The translations under genes and the position numbers were made by a program. From Candidatus Gerdarchaeota archaeon (GTDB lineage Archaea > Asgardarchaeota > Heimdallarchaeia > JABLTI01), in contig JAEOUJ010000339.1 of NCBI GenBank assembly GCA_016839405.1, positions 1-6,410 on the forward strand: DNA of 6,410 nt, in the 5' to 3' direction. Positions 1-5,748 of this stretch are shown here, piece after piece; positions within the stretch are counted from its first letter, which is position 1, and the number at the start of each line of letters is the position of its first letter. The notes below the pieces were generated by a model that made no database searches, was not told where the DNA came from, and saw only the letters and a program-made list of their open reading frames with translations.

Positions 1-1
1 C

Positions 2-937
2 AGTTATTTCTGGCATTTGAGCTAAAGACTTCAATTCCATTGAACCTTCACCAGCAATGCCGACAATATCAAGAACAATTCCATTCTTCAACATTTCTTT
101 GGCAATCACCTCATAGAATTTCTTACCTTCAGGTGAAGCACCAGAAAGACTACCTAATCCTTCATTTGCCATACCATCGGTTAGGAGTAAGATTCTACCT
201 GTTCCTGCTATTAAAGACATAATTCTAGCAGCAACAACTGCAGGTCCTAGAGCAGTTGAGCTTAGAGCTTCCATTTTTTGGACTGTTTTTTGCCAATCTT
301 TTGCGGTTGTTTTAATGGTCATTTTAGGTAATTGTTTCTTTACCCAACTATTATCAGCAACTCTTTTTTCTATGGCTTTTGCATCATATAAAACATCGCC
401 ACTTAACATTTCAACTACTTCCCCATCAGGAGAGTAAATTCGTAAATTGCTTTCAAATGTGACCAAACCGAACAAAGCGTCTTCTTTAGATTTTGAATAC
501 GCCTTCAAAGTGGAGATTAGGCTTTGTTTTACACCCTCGATTTTAGCTCCACTCATTGAACCAGAAACATCTAAAGCTGCAATTAATGAGTTTCCTTTTT
601 GAACTCCTGCCCCAAACTCAGGTTTAGTAGTATCTGGAGGAATTAACCATCCAGCATAAGCATTAATATTTGCTGGAAGATCTTTTGGATCGATTACATT
701 TACCGTTCCACAAAATTGGCAATTGAAAAAAGTACCAATTTTTGCATCTGTTTCAATAGTTTTAACATCTGTTAATATTGCTCCACAATTTGAACAAATT
801 ATTGGTTTTCCTTTAATATCTGGTTTAACTTCTTCAAATTCACTAAAGGAAAGCTCCCCGACTAGGGGAATGTCATCTAAAAGTTTCTCTGATGCAGGAA
901 TTTTATCTCCCGTTGAGAAACGCATAGGTTTAGTCAT
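2..937 (-). CDS. Sec23/Sec24-like zinc-ribbon + VWA (trunk) protein, C-terminus cut by window edge
   Basis: The first 312 residues are visible. A short N-terminal segment leads into a zinc ribbon, CSNCG (C48, C51) and CQFCG (C73, C76), followed by a VWA fold starting near residue 117. The same order and spacing occur in the zinc finger and trunk of the COPII coat proteins Sec23 and Sec24. Further trunk-like landmarks are FGLVTFESNLRIY (156-168, compare VGLITFGRMVQVH of Sec23), STALGPAV (227-234), GTGRILLLTDG (245-255) followed by GLGSLSG, and KKFYEVIAKE...VLDIVGI (272-294), matching the Sec23 segment before its TGG motif. Unlike eukaryotic Sec23/24 as I know them, the metal site (MIDAS) looks complete: D123-x-S125-x-S127, T228, D254. 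No signal peptide or membrane span is seen, so it is probably cytosolic. The beta-sandwich, helical and gelsolin parts of Sec23, if present, lie outside. ATG at 937 is used; a stop lies at 952-950 and a GTG at 946 is the only earlier in-frame start. Alternative reading: a generic zinc-ribbon VWA protein. The family call is from remembered sequence, not a search. Confidence 0.82.
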   Translation of the reverse strand, partial: MTKPMRFSTGDKIPASEKLLDDIPLVGELSFSEFEEVKPDIKGKPIICSNCGAILTDVKTIETDAKIGTFFNCQFCGTVNVIDPKDLPANINAYAGWLIPPDTTKPEFGAGVQKGNSLIAALDVSGSMSGAKIEGVKQSLISTLKAYSKSKEDALFGLVTFESNLRIYSPDGEVVEMLSGDVLYDAKAIEKRVADNSWVKKQLPKMTIKTTAKDWQKTVQKMEALSSTALGPAVVAARIMSLIAGTGRILLLTDGMANEGLGSLSGASPEGKKFYEVIAKEMLKNGIVLDIVGIAGEGSMELKSLAQMPEIT

Positions 938-969
938 TTTAATCACTGCTCAACATCGTTCAAATCACA

Positions 970-977
970 TTTATAAA
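970..977 (-). promoter_or_regulatory. TATA box for the Sec23/24-like gene
   Basis: TTTATAAA preceded on the minus strand by CATAGC. Its centre is about 37 nt upstream of the ATG at 937, so transcription would begin about 10 nt before the start codon. The gene therefore probably has a very short leader. Only a GTGAT fragment of a Shine-Dalgarno-like sequence lies just upstream of the ATG. Placement is inferred from archaeal promoter geometry. Confidence 0.55.
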
Positions 978-1001
978 GCTATGTTTTTGAGATTTTAAGA
1001 T

Positions 1002-1019
1002 TAAAAAAATAAAAAAACT
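1002..1019 (-). terminator. T-rich tract after the coiled-coil gene
   Basis: Starting 3 nt beyond the TGA stop of the upstream gene, the minus strand reads as two runs of seven T separated by a single A. Archaeal RNA polymerase stops at such U-rich tracts without needing a hairpin, and none is obvious here. Together with the TATA-like box at 970-977, this suggests that the Sec23/24-like gene is at least partly transcribed separately from the genes upstream. Confidence 0.55.
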
Positions 1020-1021
1020 TC

Positions 1022-2086
1022 TCATAAACCTTCTCCAGGTTTCAATTCTCCTAAAATTCGTAATAATCTATTTATTTCTTTATGTAACGTTAAACGTTTA
1101 TTCTCCTCTGTTAGTGTTTCATTTTTTGCATGTGTTATTAATTCACTAAAACCATTTTTTAGAAAAACTCGAGAAGCAATTGAACCGGAAATATTAAGTA
1201 ATCTAGAACGAAGTGTCTGAACAATTTCATATGTCTTTAAAGTTAAGATTCCTTGTTCTCGTTTCAATGCATACATTTCTTTTCCTGTTTCAAAACTTAT
1301 TTTCTCTTGTTCGGGAAATCTTTCTTTTAAGGTATCGATTGGAGATTCTAAAATAAGATTTAGATAATCATTTGGAATTTGCTCTATTAAACGATTAAAA
1401 TCATTAATCAAAAGACTAATGGATTGGGCATGCTTTTTGGATAGAAATAGCAATATTGTAGGTTTTGTTATTTTTGGATCAGATATCTCCTTAGGTTTAG
1501 CTAATGGATCATAATTAGCCAATTTATCCTCAGGAATAAATTCTTTTTTTAACTGCTCGTCTAAACCTTCTTGTTCTCTTTGCATTAAAAATCTTGTTCG
1601 ATAATAATCTAACTCTTCTTCCCAATTGTCTGTGTCAAGAAAATTAATAGATTCAACAAATATTTCAATTTGCGTTCCCAATTCATTGAATGGGATTTGT
1701 GGTAGCTTTTCTTGAAAAGCTAAAAGCTTCATAGCTAAATCTTCTTGTTCATTAATTAAAAGGTCTAATTTTTCTTTTAAAAAATCTAATGCTTTATCAG
1801 ATGTTCGATCAGTTTCTCTTAAGCTATAAACAATTCTTTTTGTTTCTTCTAGCTGTTTGCTTCTTTTCTCTAATGTTTGTAATTCTTTAACATATTTCAA
1901 TCTAAAATCAGCTTCTGAAGAAACATTAACTAAATAATTCTTCAGGTTAACAAAGGATTCATCAGTTAAATTAATAGGATCAGAACTTAATGATTCAGAA
2001 ATCTTAAGAAGTTCAATTATTTTTGATGTAGCAATAATTCTAAAAAATGATTGTTTTGAGGATTTCTTCTTAGATTGTTTAAACAT
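1022..2086 (-). CDS. Coiled-coil protein of unknown function (354 aa)
   Basis: I do not recognise this family. The protein begins with a basic, serine-rich segment (residues 1-13, with K3, K6, K7, K8, K11) and then a short helix. A long charged stretch from about 56 to 129, rich in Glu, Lys and Leu with heptad-like spacing, is a probable coiled coil. A middle part (about 130-185) is acidic, and 186-210 is proline- and lysine-rich and probably a linker. A second helical region (about 211-349) ends in the tail ELKPGEGL. There is no cysteine, one tryptophan (W155), no signal peptide and no membrane span, so it is predicted to be cytosolic and to oligomerise or scaffold. The ATG at 2086 lies 23 nt after the permease stop and has only a weak GTGA ribosome-binding match, suggesting co-transcription with the permease. 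The Sec23/24-like gene is immediately downstream, so a role alongside that protein is possible but unproven. Confidence 0.85.
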   Translation of the reverse strand: MFKQSKKKSSKQSFFRIIATSKIIELLKISESLSSDPINLTDESFVNLKNYLVNVSSEADFRLKYVKELQTLEKRSKQLEETKRIVYSLRETDRTSDKALDFLKEKLDLLINEQEDLAMKLLAFQEKLPQIPFNELGTQIEIFVESINFLDTDNWEEELDYYRTRFLMQREQEGLDEQLKKEFIPEDKLANYDPLAKPKEISDPKITKPTILLFLSKKHAQSISLLINDFNRLIEQIPNDYLNLILESPIDTLKERFPEQEKISFETGKEMYALKREQGILTLKTYEIVQTLRSRLLNISGSIASRVFLKNGFSELITHAKNETLTEENKRLTLHKEINRLLRILGELKPGEGL

Positions 2087-2109
2087 TGTTTCACATCAGA
2101 TTTAGTAAA

Positions 2110-3597
2110 TTATTTATCCTTTGGTTTTTCTTGAATTTTAATTGTAATTATACTACCAATTATCATTACCATTATTAGTACTGGTAAAAGAATTAATGTT
2201 AAACGAGCATTTGAATGAGTTATTTCATCTCCATTTATAAATTGTGTAATTAAATGCCAAATAAATATACCAAATAATAAGATAGCCATTATAAATCCTA
2301 AAAGCGGCCAAATTAATTTTGCATTAATCTTCTTTCTTAAGATAATACTAGTTAGAGAAATAGTAGCAAATAAAAGAAGAAATATAGAGCTAGCCAATTG
2401 TGCTATTTGTGCAAGTTTTAGTGTAAGAGTAAAAACTAATGTAATGCCACTTATAGTTAATATACTAATAAATGGCACTCTGCTTTTCTTTGAAACTGTT
2501 TGAAAGAATTTAGGAAAGATTTTATCTCTTGCCATTACATAGGTCATTCTAGATGAACCATATAATGATGCATTAAAAGCACTTGCAGTTGAGAAAAGTG
2601 CTCCAAGTGAAATTATAATAAATCCTGCTTCTTTTAAAATTGGTCGTGCTGCAATAGCTAAGGCATATTCTGCTTTTTCAGGATCACTAGCAAAAATAGT
2701 ATAATCTGTTCCACCAAGTGCTGTAAAAGCCACTAAGATGTAAATAATTGATGCTATTATTACAGTGCCAAAAATTGAACGAGGAATATTTTTTTCAGGA
2801 TTGTTGATTTCTTCAGATGCATTTGGAATTAACTCCATTCCTTCAAAGGCAACAAATAATAAAGAAGTTCCAACAATTGCCATTGCCAAACCAGTTAATA
2901 TATTGAGTGGATTTCTTTCAGCATCTGCAAAGAAAGGTGTGAGATTTGTTGGAGCATTTCTTATTGCTGCTGGTATAGTAATAGCCACAAAACCAACTAA
3001 AATAATTACTTTAATCAACACAATGATATTTTGTGATTTCCCTGTTTCTTTAACTCCAACTAAATTAATCAAAGTTGATAATAATATTAAAACAGATGCA
3101 AAAATAGCTGTTACAATTTTTGTATAGAGGGATCCTTCACCAAGAACCATATGAGCAAAAAAAGATCCAAAAGTGTAAGCATATAATGAGCAGGAAGCTA
3201 AATAACCTGTCCAGAGTAACCATCCAAAAGCTCCACCAAAATACTTCCCAAATGCCTCCCTAGCAAAAGTATAACTTCCACCAGCAGATTGATATTTTAA
3301 AGCTAATTTTGAATAAGAATAACCAATAAGGATTGCTAAAATACCTCCAAAAGCAAAAGAAAGTATTGCAGCAGGTCCAGCAAAACCAGCAGCAATTCCT
3401 AAAACACTAAATACACCACCACCTATAGTGCCCCCTAAACCAATACTTAACGCTTCCTTAAATCCAAGCTCACGTGATAATTCTCTTTCTGTAACAATTC
3501 CAGTTTCAACAGATTCATGTGATTGAAGCGTTATAAACCCTTTAGAATCGCTTTCGATTGGAATCTGTTTGTCGGATTGCCCATCAGAATTATTCAT
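2110..3597 (-). CDS. APC-superfamily amino acid permease (495 aa)
   Basis: Secondary transporter of the amino acid-polyamine-organocation superfamily, predicted to import amino acids or related amines by proton or sodium coupling, or by exchange, across the cytoplasmic membrane. The first membrane span holds the substrate-site signature GGTIGGGVF (55-63). The region after span 6 has the family motif EGMELIPNASEEINNPEKN (252-270), and SRMTYVMARDKIFPKFF (349-365) is the typical loop after span 8. About twelve hydrophobic spans can be placed, at roughly 48-71, 75-97, 120-148, 160-180, 190-211, 236-258, 275-296, 320-345, 375-395, 397-418, 426-450 and 465-487. Length is normal for the family. A hydrophilic N-terminal tail of about 40 residues is longer than in many members. 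The ATG is supported by GAAGGT 7 nt upstream. The upstream neighbour is a Usp protein; in many prokaryotes Usp domains are fused to or adjacent to APC permeases. The substrate cannot be told from sequence alone. Confidence 0.95.
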   Translation of the reverse strand: MNNSDGQSDKQIPIESDSKGFITLQSHESVETGIVTERELSRELGFKEALSIGLGGTIGGGVFSVLGIAAGFAGPAAILSFAFGGILAILIGYSYSKLALKYQSAGGSYTFAREAFGKYFGGAFGWLLWTGYLASCSLYAYTFGSFFAHMVLGEGSLYTKIVTAIFASVLILLSTLINLVGVKETGKSQNIIVLIKVIILVGFVAITIPAAIRNAPTNLTPFFADAERNPLNILTGLAMAIVGTSLLFVAFEGMELIPNASEEINNPEKNIPRSIFGTVIIASIIYILVAFTALGGTDYTIFASDPEKAEYALAIAARPILKEAGFIIISLGALFSTASAFNASLYGSSRMTYVMARDKIFPKFFQTVSKKSRVPFISILTISGITLVFTLTLKLAQIAQLASSIFLLLFATISLTSIILRKKINAKLIWPLLGFIMAILLFGIFIWHLITQFINGDEITHSNARLTLILLPVLIMVMIIGSIITIKIQEKPKDK

Positions 3598-3711
3598 TTC
3601 TTTAACCTTCAGTGATATAATATAGCATTTAATATGACTGTTCCATTTTAACTCAAGATTAAAAATTTACGCTTTAGTTAGAATCTCACCAACTCTCATC
3701 TTAATTTTCTT
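3598..3711 (-). promoter_or_regulatory. Usp-permease intergenic region with permease ribosome-binding site
   Basis: This 114-nt gap holds GAAGGT at 3610-3605, 7 nt before the permease ATG. AT-rich TATA candidates lie at 3626-3639 (ATATTAAAT) and 3614-3625 (TATATTATAT); the second is too close to the ATG unless transcription starts at the start codon itself. A short TTTTT run near 3663 could end the Usp transcript. The permease may be read both from its own promoter and from the Usp gene. Box assignment is tentative. Confidence 0.35.
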
Positions 3712-4617
3712 CTAACAAGGTCCTTTATGAAAAATCACTGCTACAGGACATTTACTTTTATGATAAATCTCATTAGTATCTGTTCCAAATAATCCAAATA
3801 ATTTTCTTGGAACATATTCAACAGCAATGATTGCCAAATCAACTTCTTCTTTATTAAGATAATGACTAATTGAACGACCAATATCACGACCGACGATTAC
3901 TTTAGTATTCATTGGAAAAAGAAGCATTGTACTTAACATGCCAGCTAGTTTAACAAAATTCTTTTCTTCACTGATTAATATTTTATCATCATCAGCAATA
4001 ATTGGCACGGTTTCGGGTACTATTATTACATGTAAAAGAGTAACATCAGCATCTCGGGATTTTCCAGCATTAGCGAGAGCTATAGCAATTTGAACAGCTG
4101 ATACCTCACAAGTTTGACTATCTCCCAATGGAACAACAATTTTTTTCAATTCAACATGTTGTTCACCAATAATCCATGCTTTTTGATGTGATCTAATAAT
4201 CATTACAGAATATGGGCTTTTACGTGCTACTCGCTCAGCAATGCTCCCAGCTAATCTTTGAAAGAAAATCTTTTTTCGACTCATCATTATGGTTAAACGT
4301 GGTTTTAAAGTATTGATTTCTTCTAAAATTGCATCAGCTGCTCGTAATTTTGATTCTTTAATGGAAATTTCAAGGTTTACTTTTAATTCCTTTGATTTTT
4401 TTCTTAACCACTTTAATTCCTTTAGTAGATACTCATCGGTTTTTTTGGATTGGCGTGTAATATGAAGAACATGTAAATTAGCTCCAAAATATTCTGCTGT
4501 AACAAGAGCAAGAAACATAACATCACGTTCAGAAGGGAAACCCATTAATGGTAACAAAATTTTATCCCCTGGAGCACTGAAGAGGCCAGAATCCAGAATG
4601 TGATCATTATTTATCAT
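3712..4617 (-). CDS. Tandem UspA-domain (universal stress) protein (301 aa)
   Basis: Two universal stress protein domains lie in tandem, about residues 17-142 and 157-297. Each starts with the first beta strand (DKILLPLMG, KKIVVPLGDS), has a second strand (ANLHVLHI, ADVTLLHVII), and ends in the typical C-terminal half (LAGSIAERVARKSPYSVMII, LFGTDTNEIYHKSKCPVAVI). Usp proteins are small cytosolic proteins, some binding ATP. Here the ATP loop G-x2-G-x9-G(S/T) keeps only the last glycine in each domain (G124-S125, G278-T279). The first two are replaced by M111 and R114 in domain 1 and by A265 and Y268 in domain 2. The Asp after strand 1 is also lost in domain 1, so nucleotide binding is doubtful. 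An in-frame TAA directly before the ATG fixes the start; GAGGAG lies 14 nt upstream, unusually far. The downstream neighbour is an APC permease, suggesting an accessory role in transport. Confidence 0.9.
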   Translation of the reverse strand: MINNDHILDSGLFSAPGDKILLPLMGFPSERDVMFLALVTAEYFGANLHVLHITRQSKKTDEYLLKELKWLRKKSKELKVNLEISIKESKLRAADAILEEINTLKPRLTIMMSRKKIFFQRLAGSIAERVARKSPYSVMIIRSHQKAWIIGEQHVELKKIVVPLGDSQTCEVSAVQIAIALANAGKSRDADVTLLHVIIVPETVPIIADDDKILISEEKNFVKLAGMLSTMLLFPMNTKVIVGRDIGRSISHYLNKEEVDLAIIAVEYVPRKLFGLFGTDTNEIYHKSKCPVAVIFHKGPC

Positions 4618-4836
4618 TTAATTATTTGTATCTCCTCTATAGTTAGTAAGATATTGGATAACATGCTGAATGGTTGTAAAGTATTAGCATTCATTACAAA
4701 TATAGTTTACTCATAACAATAAATTATTCATAAGAAAAAATCCTCAAAGCAAAGGTTTTTTATTGTTTATGAATATGATAAGCTAATTTTCACTCAAATA
4801 GTCAATAAAAGCAATAGTCTCAAAGGAAGGAAAAAA
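4618..4836. promoter_or_regulatory. Divergent promoter region between Usp and GTPase genes
   Basis: This 219-nt gap between divergent genes must hold both promoters. On the plus strand, AAAGG followed by TTTTTTATT (4751-4763) fits an archaeal BRE plus TATA box, placing GTPase transcription start near 4785 and leaving a leader of about 50 nt. On the minus side no clear TATA box is seen; GAGGAG at 4637-4632 is the likely ribosome-binding site. An imperfect inverted repeat, ATGCTGA (4663-4669) and TTAGCAT (4684-4690), lies on the Usp side and is spaced about two helical turns apart, as a dimeric regulator site might be. All assignments are by eye. Confidence 0.45.
4825..4830 (+). promoter_or_regulatory. 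Ribosome-binding site deciding the GTG start of the GTPase
   Basis: GGAAGG ends 6 nt before the GTG at 4837. The first in-frame ATG is at 4852, 21 nt from this site and with no equally good purine run before it, so GTG is preferred. The choice changes only the first five residues. Confidence 0.7.
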
Positions 4837-5424
4837 GTGCCAGATTCAGACATGCGAGGAGGATTTGATTATCTTTTCAAAACAATTGTCGTAGGTGATG
4901 GTGCAGTTGGTAAAACAGCTATAACATATCGATATGCTACCGATAAATTTCAAGAAAATTACAAAATGACTATTGGAGTTGATTTCACAATTAAACAAAT
5001 AATGCATAAAGGCAAGCAAATTAAATGCCAAATTTGGGATACAGGTGGCCAAGAGAAATTCAAAAAGATTAGACCGTTATACTATCGTGGAGCTTTAGGA
5101 GGATTAGTTGTCTATGATGTTACTATTAGGGAATCATTCGAAAACTTGGAAAATTGGATCGCTGAAGTTGTAAAAAATTGCGAAAACGTCCCAATTATTA
5201 TTGTTGGAAATAAAATTGACATTGAAGATCGTGAAGTTACCCCCGAAGAAGGGAAAGCTTATGCTAGAAAGAAATCTAAGGAAATTGGTAGAAAAGTTCC
5301 TTATTTAGAAACTTCGGCTAAAACAGGTGAAACCATCAAAAGGGTTTTTGATGATTTAATCAAAATGATGGTTGAAGATGCAGAAAAAGCTATGAAGTTA
5401 AAAGAAGAAAAGAAAAATAAATAG
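4837..5424 (+). CDS. Rab-like small GTPase of the Ras superfamily (195 aa)
   Basis: Molecular switch that cycles between GTP and GDP forms. All five G motifs are present: P-loop GDGAVGKT (20-27), switch I T45, switch II WDTGGQE (67-73) with catalytic Q72, NKID (125-128), and TSAK (159-162). Rab-specific landmarks are also present: IGVDF (46-50), KCQIW before switch II, FKKIRPLYYRGA (75-86) and VVYDVT (91-96), so it resembles eukaryotic Rab more than Arf, Ran or bacterial MglA. Two points differ from classical Rabs. The Ala of DTAGQ is Gly (G70), and the C-terminus ends in a lysine/glutamate helix with no cysteine to carry a prenyl group. Membrane attachment would then need the basic tail, a partner or another modification. 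Ras-superfamily GTPases with Rab-like signatures are abundant in Asgard archaea. The gene stands alone on the plus strand, diverging from the Usp gene and converging on a small membrane-protein gene. Confidence 0.96.
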   Translation: MPDSDMRGGFDYLFKTIVVGDGAVGKTAITYRYATDKFQENYKMTIGVDFTIKQIMHKGKQIKCQIWDTGGQEKFKKIRPLYYRGALGGLVVYDVTIRESFENLENWIAEVVKNCENVPIIIVGNKIDIEDREVTPEEGKAYARKKSKEIGRKVPYLETSAKTGETIKRVFDDLIKMMVEDAEKAMKLKEEKKNK

Positions 5425-5449
5425 AGAAGCACCATTTAAGTTAGTTTAA

Positions 5450-5479
5450 GTTTTAATTTTCGATTTTTACTCTTTCTTA
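5450..5479 (+). terminator. T-rich stretch ending the GTPase transcript
   Basis: After the GTPase stop, the plus strand carries repeated T runs (TTTTAATTTT, then TTTTT, then TTTCTT) without a clear hairpin. This is the usual form of an archaeal U-tract terminator. It lies in the 52-nt gap between convergent genes and reaches the stop codon of the small minus-strand gene. Confidence 0.4.
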
Positions 5480-5605
5480 TGGCGTTATAAATGGTGGGGC
5501 TTCATCAGGGGGACCAATTGTTAAGGTCATAGTTATCCATAACAAAATCATTGCACCGAAGAGCAAGATTATACTCAATCTTTTGTTTTTCCAGAGTTTG
5601 TTCAC
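5477..5605 (-). CDS. Small single-span membrane protein, unknown family (42 aa)
   Basis: This short gene starts with GTG at 5605 and ends with TAA at 5477. Read from the minus strand, the protein has a basic N-terminus MNKLWKNKR, one hydrophobic span (about residues 10-30, LSIILLFGAMILLWITMTLT with I30), and a short proline-rich acidic tail GPPDEAPPFITP. The positive-inside rule predicts the N-terminus in the cytoplasm and the tail outside. It could be a small subunit of, or regulator for, a membrane complex. Support for it being real: a full GGAGGT site 7 nt before the GTG, a basic-span-tail layout, tandem prolines at a sensible place, and a promoter-like box upstream (5667-5660). I do not recognise the family. 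It follows the PorB gene but lies beyond that gene's terminator, and it converges on the Rab-like GTPase. No functional link to either can be claimed from sequence. Confidence 0.72.
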   Translation of the reverse strand: MNKLWKNKRLSIILLFGAMILLWITMTLTIGPPDEAPPFITP

Positions 5606-5612
5606 ATTTTAA

Positions 5613-5618
5613 ACCTCC
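5613..5618 (-). promoter_or_regulatory. Shine-Dalgarno site GGAGGT of the 42-aa gene
   Basis: This is a perfect archaeal/bacterial ribosome-binding hexamer with a 7-nt spacer to GTG 5605, the strongest such site in the window. It decides in favour of the GTG: the ATG two bases before it is followed at once by TGA. Most of the hexamer also lies in the 3' arm of a small hairpin (CTCC-TTGC-GGAG, 5626-5615). Confidence 0.75.
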
Positions 5619-5659
5619 GCAAGGAGAATATTTCTCAAGTGAACTATCAATTAATTTTA

Positions 5660-5667
5660 TTTTTAAA
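5660..5667 (-). promoter_or_regulatory. Candidate TATA box for the 42-aa gene
   Basis: TTTAAAAA on the minus strand, preceded by AGTCC. The expected transcription start is near 5638, giving a leader of roughly 33 nt that includes the GGAGGT site. A second AT-rich box (TTTTTTATAAAAA, 5707-5695) lies in the T-tract of the preceding terminator and would give a leader of about 70 nt. Which one is used is unknown. Confidence 0.4.
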
Positions 5668-5701
5668 GGACTAAATTCGAATGTTAAAGATTTGTTTTTA
5701 T

Positions 5702-5743
5702 AAAAAAGAAAGAGAAGCAACCAATCTCTTTCGAGATAGGTTG
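5702..5743 (-). terminator. Hairpin terminator with GAAA loop after porB
   Basis: On the minus strand the sequence from 5743 to 5718 folds as CAACC-T-ATCTC, loop GAAA, GAGAT-T-GGTTG: ten Watson-Crick pairs with one central U-U mismatch, closed by a GNRA-type tetraloop on a C-G pair. A pyrimidine-rich run ending in six T follows. It starts 5 nt after the porB TAA, where an intrinsic terminator or a 3'-end stabilising hairpin would sit. Archaea can terminate on U-tracts alone, so the hairpin may mainly protect the mRNA end. Confidence 0.75.
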
Positions 5744-5748
5744 TTACT

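Noticed and set aside
40..222. 60-codon plus-strand frame at the left edge
   Set aside because: Antisense shadow of the VWA domain coding sequence.
723..998. 91-codon plus-strand frame opposite the Sec23/24-like gene
   Set aside because: It lies antisense over the conserved zinc ribbon; no ribosome-binding site or recognisable features.
2765..3127. 120-codon plus-strand frame inside the permease gene
   Set aside because: Antisense to clear APC membrane segments; its hydrophobic patches mirror the permease codons.
4852..4854. ATG as the GTPase start
   Set aside because: The GTG at 4837 has GGAAGG at 6 nt spacing; the ATG has no comparable site at the right distance.
4846..5052. 68-codon minus-strand frame inside the GTPase gene
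   Set aside because: Antisense to the P-loop and switch regions, where constraint belongs to the GTPase.
5433..5452. Direct repeat TTTAAGTT, 2 nt, TTTAAGTT downstream of the GTPase
   Set aside because: Only two short AT-rich copies in a T-rich terminator region; expected by chance.
5505..5720. 71-codon minus-strand frame starting with TTG, overlapping the 42-aa gene
   Set aside because: Its start lies inside the porB terminator hairpin, it has no ribosome-binding site, its composition is not protein-like, and the overlapping 42-aa frame is much better supported.
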